From positions 1-64,000 of the forward strand of contig NZ_PJPV01000017.1 in NCBI RefSeq assembly GCF_002864045.1: a stretch of DNA of 64,000 nucleotides, read 5' to 3'. Shown here piece by piece: positions 35,710 to 43,795 of this stretch (its first letter is position 1; each line of letters begins with the position of its first letter). The notes beneath the pieces were generated by a model. The model ran no database searches. It was not told where the DNA came from and was given only the letters and a program-made list of their open reading frames with translations. Made by a program: the position numbers and the translations under genes. The stretch comes from Endozoicomonas acroporae. Its GTDB lineage: Bacteria > Pseudomonadota > Gammaproteobacteria > Pseudomonadales > Endozoicomonadaceae.

Positions 35710-36435
35710 ATGAGAAACCCTCGTATTTATTCAGCGCAGCCGCTTCAGGCTGATAGCTCCATCGAACTTTTTGAAAATGCCGCCAATCATGTTGGCCGTG
35801 TTTTGCGCATGAGACCCGCAGAGCCCCTGGTGCTGTTTAATGGTCAAGGGGGAGCCTGGCAGGGAACCGTAGAGAGCGTTAGTAAAAAGTCGGTTACCGT
35901 TTATCTTGAGTCGTTTATCGAGGGTGATGCCCAGTCCCCCCTGACTATCGAACTGGGTCAGACACTCAGCCGTGGTGAGCGTATGGATTATGCCATTCAG
36001 AAGGCAACGGAGGCGGGTGTTACCGCCATTACCCCATTATGGAGTGAGCGTTGTGAGGTGAAGCTGAATGCAGAACGTTTGGATAAACGGGTCAAACACT
36101 GGCAACAGGTGGCTATCAGTGCCTGTGAACAGTGTGGCCGTAACATCGTACCGACCATACATACGCCCGTTAAGCTGGAAGATTGGCTCACCACTCGGGC
36201 GACTGAATTGAACTTTGTGCTGCATCATCGAACCAGAGAGAAACTCAGTGGTTTTGCCCAGCCAGAATCGGTATCTCTGTTGATTGGCCCGGAGGGTGGA
36301 TTAACTGCTCAGGAAATTGAGTTGGCTGAGGGCCACCGCTTTAACCCGCTGGCCTTAGGACCCCGTGTGCTGAGAACGGAAACTGCACCGGTAGTGGCGA
36401 TTACGCTGATGCAGTACCTCTGGGGAGACTACTGA
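35710..36435 (+). CDS. rsmE: 16S rRNA (uracil1498-N3)-methyltransferase
   Basis: The 241-residue SPOUT methyltransferase methylates U1498 of 16S rRNA. Its N-terminal PUA-like part has MRNPRIYSAQPL, HVGRVLRMRPAEPLVLFNGQGG; the knot part has LGQTLSRGERMDYAIQKATEAGVTAITPLWSERCEV, QQVAISACEQCGRNIVP, LLIGPEGGLTAQEIELA and LGPRVLRTETAPVVAI. Length matches E. coli RsmE (243). It is a single gene, and a nested hairpin follows. Confidence 0.96.
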   Translation: MRNPRIYSAQPLQADSSIELFENAANHVGRVLRMRPAEPLVLFNGQGGAWQGTVESVSKKSVTVYLESFIEGDAQSPLTIELGQTLSRGERMDYAIQKATEAGVTAITPLWSERCEVKLNAERLDKRVKHWQQVAISACEQCGRNIVPTIHTPVKLEDWLTTRATELNFVLHHRTREKLSGFAQPESVSLLIGPEGGLTAQEIELAEGHRFNPLALGPRVLRTETAPVVAITLMQYLWGDY

Positions 36436-36523
36436 ATAAGTACCTACAGGATCAGTATAAATAGTGAAAATAATGGCTGGTCAGCTCAGGTAAAAATCCT
36501 AATAATTCGCCGTCCTTTTCAGT

Positions 36524-36563
36524 AAGAGCCTTTGGTTATGAAAAAGTCGCTTTTCAGGCTCTT
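36524..36563 (+). terminator. Terminator-like hairpin after rsmE
   Basis: AAGAGCCT (36524-36531) and AGGCTCTT (36556-36563) form an 8-bp stem, with an inner GAAAA/TTTTC pairing. The T-run is weak. Confidence 0.45.
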
Positions 36564-36625
36564 TGCTTATCTGGTCCCGGGCAAGCGGCATATTCAGCCC
36601 TGGACAGTTTTGGAGTAGATGGTTC

Positions 36626-37153
36626 ATGAAAAAGATGGCGATCAAAGCGCTGGCTATTGCTGTTTTTGCAGCATCACTGACTGGCTGTATGGGTCAGATG
36701 GGCACCTCGGCTATGGTGACCAAAGCTAACCTCTCGGTGGTCGACAACCGGTATGGTCGTGCCGGACTGTTCATGCTGCTTAGCCCGGTTTACGGTATTG
36801 CCGCTACTGCAGACTTTTTCATTTTCAACACCGTCGAGTTCTGGACCGGCACCAACCCGATTACCGGCAAGTCGCCAGCGGTTGTTGATATGCCTGTTGA
36901 TGCCATCTTCAAGGTCAACCACAAGCTGGATAAGTCCATGACCGAAGTACCTCTGGATCGTATCACTTCTGCTTCGTTCAAGCAGGTTGATGAGAATACG
37001 GTTGAAATGCAGGTGACGTACACTGACGGCAAGCAGGCCATTATGCGTGGTGAAAAGTCCGGTGAGGCAGTCAGCTTCTTTCTGGATGGCGCGTTTGTTG
37101 CCACCGCTCAGGTTGCAGAACTGAATGATTATGTTGCTGCCAGGCAGTCTTGA
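36626..37153 (+). CDS. DUF3332-like lipoprotein
   Basis: The 175-residue product begins MKKMAIKALAIAVFAASLTGCMGQMG, a lipoprotein signal peptide with lipobox LTGC. It continues LSVVDNRYGRAGLFMLLSPVYGIAATADFFIFNTVEFWTG, which matches the DUF3332 family found in Gammaproteobacteria; the C-terminal half is a beta-rich region of unknown role (TYTDGKQAIMRGE). It is anchored in the inner or outer membrane; Met-Gly after the Cys gives no retention signal of the Asp type, so outer membrane is more likely. ATG 36626 follows TGGAG. A hairpin follows the stop. Confidence 0.8.
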   Translation: MKKMAIKALAIAVFAASLTGCMGQMGTSAMVTKANLSVVDNRYGRAGLFMLLSPVYGIAATADFFIFNTVEFWTGTNPITGKSPAVVDMPVDAIFKVNHKLDKSMTEVPLDRITSASFKQVDENTVEMQVTYTDGKQAIMRGEKSGEAVSFFLDGAFVATAQVAELNDYVAARQS

Positions 37154-37637
37154 TTAATTCCGTCTGAAGCACCAGGCGTCTGTCGTCTGGTGCCATAACG
37201 GTTATTCTGTGATTCTTCACACTATTGGTCGGTGTCCGGGCCGTTTTCAGGATCAGAATAGAAGGGTTGATGAAACTAACCCATTTCTCCCTGCTACCGA
37301 CCTTCCTATTACCGAAAAAAATCAGCGCCCACCTTATCAGAAACCACCAGCTACCCCCTGTTTTGGCTCCTGTTTCAGCGGTTGTTTTCGGCAGTACTTA
37401 AATGAGTGTCCCAAAACCGTTTTATAGGAAAAGTTTCACGTAACTCAACGGGATATATGGGTGTTTATCACTATACATGCAAAGTAGATGGTGTGAAAAA
37501 ATGCCGATGATTTTTCGCTGGGCTTAATATTGAGCCCTTGTCTTGATACTGGTCTTAACAAAAGTATTTATTCCATAAACAGTCAGCCCAGTGAGCAAAC
37601 GTTTGTACGGTCATTGGGTTGAAATAAGGAAGTCTTG
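37154..37637. other. Gap before the large flavoprotein gene, with a hairpin
   Basis: GCACCAGGCG/CGTCTGGTGC (37169-37193, one mismatch) follows the lipoprotein gene and may end it. The rest of the 484-bp gap contains no gene with a ribosome site; the AT-rich stretch 37540-37600 is likely promoter space for the flavoprotein gene. No clear FNR or ArcA site was recognised. Confidence 0.45.
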
Positions 37638-40600
37638 ATGGCTCATTTGATCGACGAAGTTCTGTTTCAATCAGATAACAAGTTCAAGAATCGTATCGTG
37701 ATGGCTCCGATGACGATTCAATCCGCCTTTTTTGATGGCGGCGTCACCCAGCAGATGATTACCTATTACGCCGCTCGCTCTGGCGATGCAGGTGCTGTAA
37801 TTGTCGAAAGTGCTTTTGTGGAAAATTACGGCAGAGCTTTCCCCGGTGCACTGGGTATCGATACTGACGGCAAAATTGCTGGTCTGAAGCAACTGGCGGA
37901 TGCCATCAAGGCCAGAGGCTCAAAAGCTATTCTGCAAATCTACCACGCCGGTCGTATGGCAACGCCTGAGTTTAATGGTGGCCATAAACCGATCTCGGCC
38001 AGCCCTGTCGCTGCTCTGCGTGATAATGCGGAAACCCCGCTGGAAATGACCGAAGAGCAAATCGAAGAGATGATCGAGTTGTTCGGCAATGCCGTGAACC
38101 GTGCCATTATCGCCGGTTTTGATGGTGTTGAAATCCACGGTGCCAACACTTACCTGATCCAGCAGTTTTTCTCGCCACACTCCAACCGCAGAAATGACCG
38201 GTGGGGTGGCGATATGGAAAAACGCACCACATTCCCGCTGGCTGTTCTGGCCAAAACCAAGCAGGTGGCACAGTCTCATAACAAGGCTGATTTCATTGTC
38301 GGTTATCGCTTCTCACCTGAAGAGATTGAAGAGCCGGGTATCCGCTTTGAAGATACCATGTTCCTGTTGGATAAACTGGCGACAGAAGGTCTGGACTATT
38401 TCCACTTCTCTATGGGCAGCTGGGCACGTAACTCCATCGTAAACCCGGAAGACAAAGAGCCACTGATCAACAAGTATCGTCAGCTGCAGTCTGAGGCGGT
38501 GGCCAGCGTGCCGGTGATCGGTGTGGGTGGTATTGCCCAGACTGCCGATGCACAACAAGCACTGGCCCAGGGTTATGATATGGTGGCCGTGGGCAAGGGT
38601 TACCTGGTTGAACCTGCCTGGGCAACCAAGGCTCTGAACAATGAGACCTGCGCCGAGTTCGCCGATATCGCTCAGCAGGAAGCCCTGCTGATCCCGACGC
38701 CGCTGTGGGACATCATGGATTACATGATTGTCGACAGCGAAGCAGAAGCGGAAAAACATCAGCGCATCAAAGAGCTGCAAGGTATTGAGATCCGTTTCCA
38801 GCCAGGAACTTATACCGCTTACGGCCGTGGCCACAACGGTGACCTGCCGGTGACGGTAACCTTCTCTGAAGATGAGATTCTTGAGATTGTGGTGGACTCT
38901 TCCAGAGAGTCAGACGGTATCGCCAACCCGGCCTTTGAGCGTATTCCACAGCAGATCGTTGATGAGCAGACGCTCAATATTGACGTGATCTCCGGCGCAA
39001 CCGTCAGCAGTCAGGCGGTAATCGACGGTGTTTCCAATGCGGTTGATCTGGCCGGTGGTCACTCCGAGGCTCTGCGTGTGAAAGCCCGTAAGGCGGTTGA
39101 GTGGATCGCGCAAACCATCGAAGAGAGCGCCGATGTGGTGGTGATCGGTGGTGGCGGTGCCGGTTTGAGTGCAGCGCTGACAGCCCTGGACAAAGGCAAG
39201 TCAGTTATCCTGCTGGAGAAGTTTCCGGCCATTGGTGGTAACACGGTCCGTACGGGCGGTTGGGTTAACGCTGCTGAACCCGCGTGGCAGGGTGATTTCG
39301 CGGCACTGGCGGGTGAAAAAGAGACCCTGATGGCCCTGGCTGAGACGCCAGAGTCTGAGTTCGCCGGTGAATATCTGGACGATTTCCGTACCCTGAAGTC
39401 ACAGCTGGATGATTACTTCAACCAGCACGACCATGGCAACAAATACCTGTTCGACTCGGTTGAACTGCACCGCATCCAGACCTACCTGGGCGGTAAGCGT
39501 ACCGACCTGAATGGCGAAACCATCTATGGTCAATACGATCTGGTCAAGCAGCTGACTTCCAGCTCCATGGAGTCCATCGACTGGCTGAGCGAGAAAGGCA
39601 TCGAGTTTGAGCGTGGCCTGGTGGATATCGCTGTTGGTGCCCTGTGGCGTCGTGCCCACAAGCCAAAGCGTCCAAAAGGCGTTGAGTTTGTTGATAAGCT
39701 GCAAAAGCGCATTCTGGAACAGCATGGTCGCATCATCACCGATACCCGGGCTACCGACCTGATCGTTGAAGATGGCAGGGTTGTGGGTGTCAAGGCGATC
39801 CAGGCCAACGGTAATGAGCTGATCGTGAAAGCGAGCCACGGTGTGGTCATGACTTCTGGCGGCTTTGGTGCCAATACCCAGATGATCAAGAAGTACAACA
39901 CCTATTGGAAAAATATTGCTGACGATATCAAAACCACCAACTCTCCTGCGCTGGTGGGTGATGGTATCGAAATGGGTGAAAAAGTCGGTGCTGAGCTGGT
40001 GGGTATGGGCTTTGCCCAGCTGATGCCAATCGGTGATCCGAAGTCCGGTGCTCTGCTGACTGGCCTGATTGTACCACCGGAGAACTTTGTCTTCGTTAAC
40101 CAGAAGGGCAAGCGTTTTGTTGATGAATGCGGTACCCGTGACAAGTTGGCCGATGCCTTCTTCGACCACGGTGGCACCGTTTACATGATTGCCGATGCCG
40201 AGATTCGCAAAACAGCAGCCAACACCTCCGATGAAACCATTGCCCGTGAAATCAGCGAAGGCATCATCCTGGAAGCGGATACGCTGGAAGAACTGGCCGA
40301 CAAGATTGGTGTGCCACAGGCGGAATTTGTGCAAACCATCAAGCAGTACAACACATGTGTTGAGCAGGGCCACGATCCTGAATTCAACAAGAGTGCGTTC
40401 GGCTTGAAGGTGGAGCAGGGACCGTTCTACGCCACACCACGTCAGCCTTCTATTCACCACACCATGGGTGGCTTGAAGATCGATACCAGCACACGAGTGA
40501 TTGGTAAGGATGGTAACGTTATTCCTGGCCTGTACGCAGCGGGTGAAGTCACTGGCGGTATCCATGCCGGTAACCGTCTGGGTGGTAACGCCCTGATCGA

Positions 40601-40652
40601 TATCTTCACGTTTGGCCGTATTGCCGGTGAAAGCGCGGCTGACCTCGTTTAA
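37638..40652 (+). CDS. Three-domain flavoprotein: OYE-like, FMN_bind and fumarate-reductase-like (2-enoate reductase)
   Basis: Of the 1004 residues, about 1-340 form an Old Yellow Enzyme barrel (ILQIYHAGRMA, FDGVEIHGANTYLIQQF). About 380-470 form an FMN_bind domain with SGATVSS, whose Thr (about 455) is the expected site of covalent FMN attachment. About 490-1004 form a FAD_binding_2 domain (VVVIGGGGAGLSAAL, RFVDECGTRD, HHTMGG, GNRLGGNALIDIFTFGRIAGE). The same architecture occurs in soluble NADH-dependent fumarate, acrylate and cinnamate reductases. The fumarate-site Arg and HTMGG are present, but the usual QxHPT is QLMPIGDP, suggesting a substrate other than fumarate. The adjacent apbE supplies the flavin transferase. 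ATG 37638 follows AAGGAAG. Confidence 0.9.
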   Translation: MAHLIDEVLFQSDNKFKNRIVMAPMTIQSAFFDGGVTQQMITYYAARSGDAGAVIVESAFVENYGRAFPGALGIDTDGKIAGLKQLADAIKARGSKAILQIYHAGRMATPEFNGGHKPISASPVAALRDNAETPLEMTEEQIEEMIELFGNAVNRAIIAGFDGVEIHGANTYLIQQFFSPHSNRRNDRWGGDMEKRTTFPLAVLAKTKQVAQSHNKADFIVGYRFSPEEIEEPGIRFEDTMFLLDKLATEGLDYFHFSMGSWARNSIVNPEDKEPLINKYRQLQSEAVASVPVIGVGGIAQTADAQQALAQGYDMVAVGKGYLVEPAWATKALNNETCAEFADIAQQEALLIPTPLWDIMDYMIVDSEAEAEKHQRIKELQGIEIRFQPGTYTAYGRGHNGDLPVTVTFSEDEILEIVVDSSRESDGIANPAFERIPQQIVDEQTLNIDVISGATVSSQAVIDGVSNAVDLAGGHSEALRVKARKAVEWIAQTIEESADVVVIGGGGAGLSAALTALDKGKSVILLEKFPAIGGNTVRTGGWVNAAEPAWQGDFAALAGEKETLMALAETPESEFAGEYLDDFRTLKSQLDDYFNQHDHGNKYLFDSVELHRIQTYLGGKRTDLNGETIYGQYDLVKQLTSSSMESIDWLSEKGIEFERGLVDIAVGALWRRAHKPKRPKGVEFVDKLQKRILEQHGRIITDTRATDLIVEDGRVVGVKAIQANGNELIVKASHGVVMTSGGFGANTQMIKKYNTYWKNIADDIKTTNSPALVGDGIEMGEKVGAELVGMGFAQLMPIGDPKSGALLTGLIVPPENFVFVNQKGKRFVDECGTRDKLADAFFDHGGTVYMIADAEIRKTAANTSDETIAREISEGIILEADTLEELADKIGVPQAEFVQTIKQYNTCVEQGHDPEFNKSAFGLKVEQGPFYATPRQPSIHHTMGGLKIDTSTRVIGKDGNVIPGLYAAGEVTGGIHAGNRLGGNALIDIFTFGRIAGESAADLV

Positions 40653-40670
40653 GGTATAGCGGCGACAACC

Positions 40671-40711
40671 AAAAGCCTGCCCTGCCCAAGTGGAGTGGCG
40701 GGCTTTTTGGT
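40671..40711 (+). terminator. Intrinsic terminator after the flavoprotein gene
   Basis: AAAAGCCTGCC (40671-40681) pairs with GGCGGGCTTTT (40697-40707) over 11 bp with one G-T pair and ends in a T-run, 18 bp after the stop. Confidence 0.85.
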
Positions 40712-40775
40712 AGCGAGCTATTTCTACACAAATGTTCATGACGATGGTTTGTCACCCTCTGTCATGAAAGCTTTA

Positions 40776-40843
40776 GCCACAGAGTCACGGAGACACAGAG
40801 GAAAAGCGTTTTTCTGTTCTCCGTGTCTCTGTGCCTCCGTGGC
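40776..40843. repeat. Dispersed-type palindromic repeat with CACGGAGACACAGAG arms
   Basis: Two 25-bp arms (40776-40800 and 40819-40843) pair with four mismatches around an 18-base loop. The arms are built of alternating CACAGAG/CACGGAG units, a composition seen in dispersed palindromic repeats of many bacterial genomes. It lies between the flavoprotein gene and apbE. Confidence 0.75.
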
Positions 40844-40888
40844 AATTTATTTCACGGCAAACACAAGTTCATACACAAGTACCAGTTC

Positions 40889-41848
40889 ATGCACAAGTAC
40901 CAAACCCGATTCCAGATGATGGGAACAGTGATTGATCTGGTCGTTTATCATCAAAATGGTGAGCAGCTGCTCAAAGCGGCCTATCACCAACTTTCCCAAT
41001 ACGCCCAGCGGTTCACGGTCAATCAGCCTGCTGTCAATCAACCAGATAGTGAGCTGATGGCGATCAACCAAAATGCGGGTATCGCACCCATCGCGGTTGA
41101 GTCTGATCTCTTTCACCTGATCAACATCGCCAAGGCGGCAAGCCAGGACAGGCGCAACCCCTTCAATATTGCTATTGGCCCTCTGGTCAAGCTCTGGCGC
41201 ATCGGCTTTCGGGATGCCAGACTGCCCTCAGCGGCGGAGATATCTGCACGGTTGGCGCTGGTCGATCCCGATAACATTGTCCTGAACGAGCAGGAGAGAA
41301 CGGTATTTTTGCGTCAACCCGGTATGGAGATCGACCTGGGGGCCATCGCGAAAGGCTATTTTGCCGATCAGGTCAAACAAGCGCTGGTCAACGCCGGTGT
41401 TGATCATGGCTTTATCAGTCTGGGGGGCAATGTGGTCACCATCGGTCACTCCCCCACCAATGCCAACCGGGCCTGGAATGTGGGTATTCAAAACCCTCTG
41501 GCAGAGCGGGGCACCATTATTCGTGCGCTGCCACTGAACGATGCCTCCATGGTCACCTCTGGCATTAACGAACGCTATTTTGATGTCAATGGTCAGCGTT
41601 ACCACCATCTGCTGGATGCACAAACCGGTATACCCATTGCCACGGATATTGCCAGTCTGACCATTATTTCCAAACACTCCGTTGATGGTGAAATCTGGAG
41701 TACTGCCGGGTTTTTATCCTCGGCGGATGATGCGCTGCACTATTTATGTCAACAGGCATTTATCGAAGCCGTTGTCGTGGCAAAGGATGGCACCGTTAAG
41801 ATGACCGATGGACTGGTTGACCATGGTCGTTATATTGCTTTGCGGTGA
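40889..41848 (+). CDS. apbE: FAD:protein FMN transferase
   Basis: The 319-residue product has ApbE features: FQMMGTVIDLVVYHQN, RRNPFNIAIGPLVKLWRIGF, MEIDLGAIAKGYFADQVKQAL, GFISLGGNVVTIG, SMVTSGINERYF, YHHLLDAQTGIPI and ASLTIISKHSVDGEIWSTAGFLS. It attaches FMN covalently to Thr of SGAT motifs in FMN_bind domains, using FAD and Mg2+. The upstream flavoprotein carries exactly such a domain. There is no lipoprotein signal, so it acts in the cytoplasm, consistent with the cytoplasmic NADH-dependent partner. The start is uncertain: ATG 40889 is chosen, and upstream codons contain the palindromic repeat. No good ribosome site is seen. Confidence 0.92.
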   Translation: MHKYQTRFQMMGTVIDLVVYHQNGEQLLKAAYHQLSQYAQRFTVNQPAVNQPDSELMAINQNAGIAPIAVESDLFHLINIAKAASQDRRNPFNIAIGPLVKLWRIGFRDARLPSAAEISARLALVDPDNIVLNEQERTVFLRQPGMEIDLGAIAKGYFADQVKQALVNAGVDHGFISLGGNVVTIGHSPTNANRAWNVGIQNPLAERGTIIRALPLNDASMVTSGINERYFDVNGQRYHHLLDAQTGIPIATDIASLTIISKHSVDGEIWSTAGFLSSADDALHYLCQQAFIEAVVVAKDGTVKMTDGLVDHGRYIALR

Positions 41849-42457
41849 ATAGACCATCTACCAGCCAGTCCTGCTCCAATTCGTGTCTGCGGTATGAGAA
41901 GCAGTGCCTGCGGGGGGCCCGCCAGCAAACATGACGGTTTAAACACACGTTGCCGAAAAAGCATCCGATTTTAAACAGAAGGAATATTAACTGTACGATT
42001 AATTAAAACTAAGGAACTAATTATTACAGGAATGGTCTTATTACTGCATACCGAAGTTAACCTGGAAAAGTGCATGTTAATAACAACGGCAAGAAAGTGG
42101 ATGAGCAAGCGTTGGTTAACAAGCTGGAAACGCTTCAGGTCAATACCCCCCAGCAAGATCGGTTACCTGCCCCAAAAGACGTTACAGTCATCATTCTGAC
42201 AGGTGCCCACCGGAAAAGTTGCTCCGGTATTCCGGGTCAACCCGTTATTGTGAGTTAATTTCTGATCGCAGCGAGATTCCGGATAATATCAAAATAATCA
42301 TCAGTATTCGAAAATGCATGTTTTTTTCCTAAGCGACCACATGAGAAAAATGATGAACGCAAGATTAATTCATTTAGTTGTTAAATTGAACCATTCAGAA
42401 TAAAAAGAGTCGAAAAAAGCTATTAATGCTCGTTCCGCCAGTTTTTAAGGTTCCGAC
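41849..42457. other. AT-rich gap before the glycosyltransferase gene
   Basis: A plus-strand frame of 62 codons (42070-42258, MHVNNNGKKVDEQALVNKLE) has a plausible polar composition but no ribosome site; it may be an effector-gene remnant. At 42013-42044 a 32-bp sequence recurs imperfectly at 45121-45152. No other structure was recognised. Confidence 0.4.
42013..42044 (+). repeat. Left copy of an imperfect 32-bp direct repeat flanking the effector-like block
   Basis: It matches 45121-45152 at 26 of 32 positions. On the minus strand both copies translate to similar peptides ending IISSLVL, so the pair may be relics of a duplicated coding segment. Confidence 0.5.
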
Positions 42458-43648
42458 GTGGATATTGCCAAATTAACTTACAAAAACCTGAACGCTTATC
42501 AATCGGGCCTCGAGAACAGCCTGCCAGCGATGGACGAAGTTACCGGCCCTCTCTGCCTACAGGAATCACGACCTGTTCATGTTGTTGGTGGAGAATGCAC
42601 TCCATCGGACGGTTTCTATGAAAAAAAGCGACTCGAAGACTTCAGGATAGCGCCTCACTGTGAGTTTGAGGGTAAATTGAGATCTTCCGCAGAAGTATCT
42701 CTGGATGAGAAGCCAGGTTATGCCAGTACTGCAGAACTGCCGTTAAATTTTATCTGGGTCGGGAGTCTTATTCCTGATAAATACGCTAAAAATATCTTTG
42801 ACTGGGCCAATGCCTACCCACAGCGGATGACTGTTCTGTGGATTACATCAACTTTGTTAAGTGAGCAGGCCAGGGAGGATATGGTCCGCTTTGAAGAAGT
42901 TTGCCCGGAAAATGTCCGGGTTATGGATACTGTTATCAATCCACTATTAAATAACATTGGCTTTGCCGACATCGAGCGCTGGATGTTTAATGGATTTGAA
43001 ACAATGTCCAAGGTTGAGATAACAAGAACAGCCTGTGCATATAGCGATGTACTCAGGGTGCTTCTGATGTTTTATGGCACTGAGCTGCTTGATGGTATTA
43101 AGCAAGGCTCGGGTGATACCGATAAAAGAACCAACCCGTGTGACGGGATGATTTATTTAGATACCGATATTTATTACAACTCCCTGTACAGGATGGATGA
43201 TCTGTATTTTAAAGGGGTTTTATGCAAGTGGAGATTCCTGGTCCAATTACTGACGTACACCTCGAATGATATTTTTGCCACTTCCCATGCCCGATCAGAC
43301 TTTTTTGGTTGTTTAATGCACGAGGTGCTGACCAAAACCTTTGCATTTATGAGTCAATATTCCAGCTGCGCAGAGTATGTTCGTCCCGAGCCTGATGATA
43401 TTAGGTCAAATGAATTGAATGTTACTGAGTTTTCCTTTGTGCCTGCTGATAAGATGGTTACCAGGCACTATGGAGGATTTGCAGAAAAATTAGAAGATGA
43501 AAACGGTGCCTTTTCTTTTCCCCTCAAAGAAACAGTGGGTCATGATGCTTCCTGGGTTGATGGTAGCGCTTTAAGCCTTCAGCGTTCGATGTTCAGAGCA
43601 AAGAGCCTTATGCAGCGGTCCGTTGATTATTTTTGTTCAATTTCGTGA
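42458..43648 (+). CDS. Glycosyltransferase of the TcdA/TcdB-like DXD type, candidate effector
   Basis: The 396-residue product has a variable N-terminal 90 residues, then PLNFIWVGSLIPDKYAKNI and QRMTVLWITS, typical first strands of toxin-type GT-A enzymes. It also has TACAYSDVLRVLLMFYGTELLDG and the metal-binding DGMIYLDTDIYYNS (DTD) at about residue 230. These match the layout of the TcdA/TcdB catalytic and related DXD families that sugar-modify host proteins with UDP-sugars and Mn2+. There is no signal peptide or membrane helix, so it is cytoplasmic unless translocated. The start is GTG 42458 after AAGG. It lies next to a repeat protein of effector type. The exact family and donor sugar are unproved. 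Confidence 0.72.
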   Translation: MDIAKLTYKNLNAYQSGLENSLPAMDEVTGPLCLQESRPVHVVGGECTPSDGFYEKKRLEDFRIAPHCEFEGKLRSSAEVSLDEKPGYASTAELPLNFIWVGSLIPDKYAKNIFDWANAYPQRMTVLWITSTLLSEQAREDMVRFEEVCPENVRVMDTVINPLLNNIGFADIERWMFNGFETMSKVEITRTACAYSDVLRVLLMFYGTELLDGIKQGSGDTDKRTNPCDGMIYLDTDIYYNSLYRMDDLYFKGVLCKWRFLVQLLTYTSNDIFATSHARSDFFGCLMHEVLTKTFAFMSQYSSCAEYVRPEPDDIRSNELNVTEFSFVPADKMVTRHYGGFAEKLEDENGAFSFPLKETVGHDASWVDGSALSLQRSMFRAKSLMQRSVDYFCSIS

Positions 43649-43795
43649 TTTCCCAAAAACCTCATTGCGTACAAAAAAATTTTTGGATTATTGAATCGTT
43701 TGCGAAGAATAAATATTGCACTATGATAATTTGTTCATGCACAGGATTGCCTGAAATTACCTGAATCGCCATAACCAGTTTGAGAAATAATTCGT

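Noticed and set aside
39399-40739. Long minus-strand open frame of 446 codons opposite the flavoprotein gene
   Set aside because: It overlaps a well-supported coding gene on the other strand and has no family motif; it is a by-product of the codon usage of that gene.
42070-42258. Small gene of 62 codons before the glycosyltransferase
   Set aside because: Composition is plausible, but no ribosome site or homologue is known; left as a possible remnant in the gap annotation.
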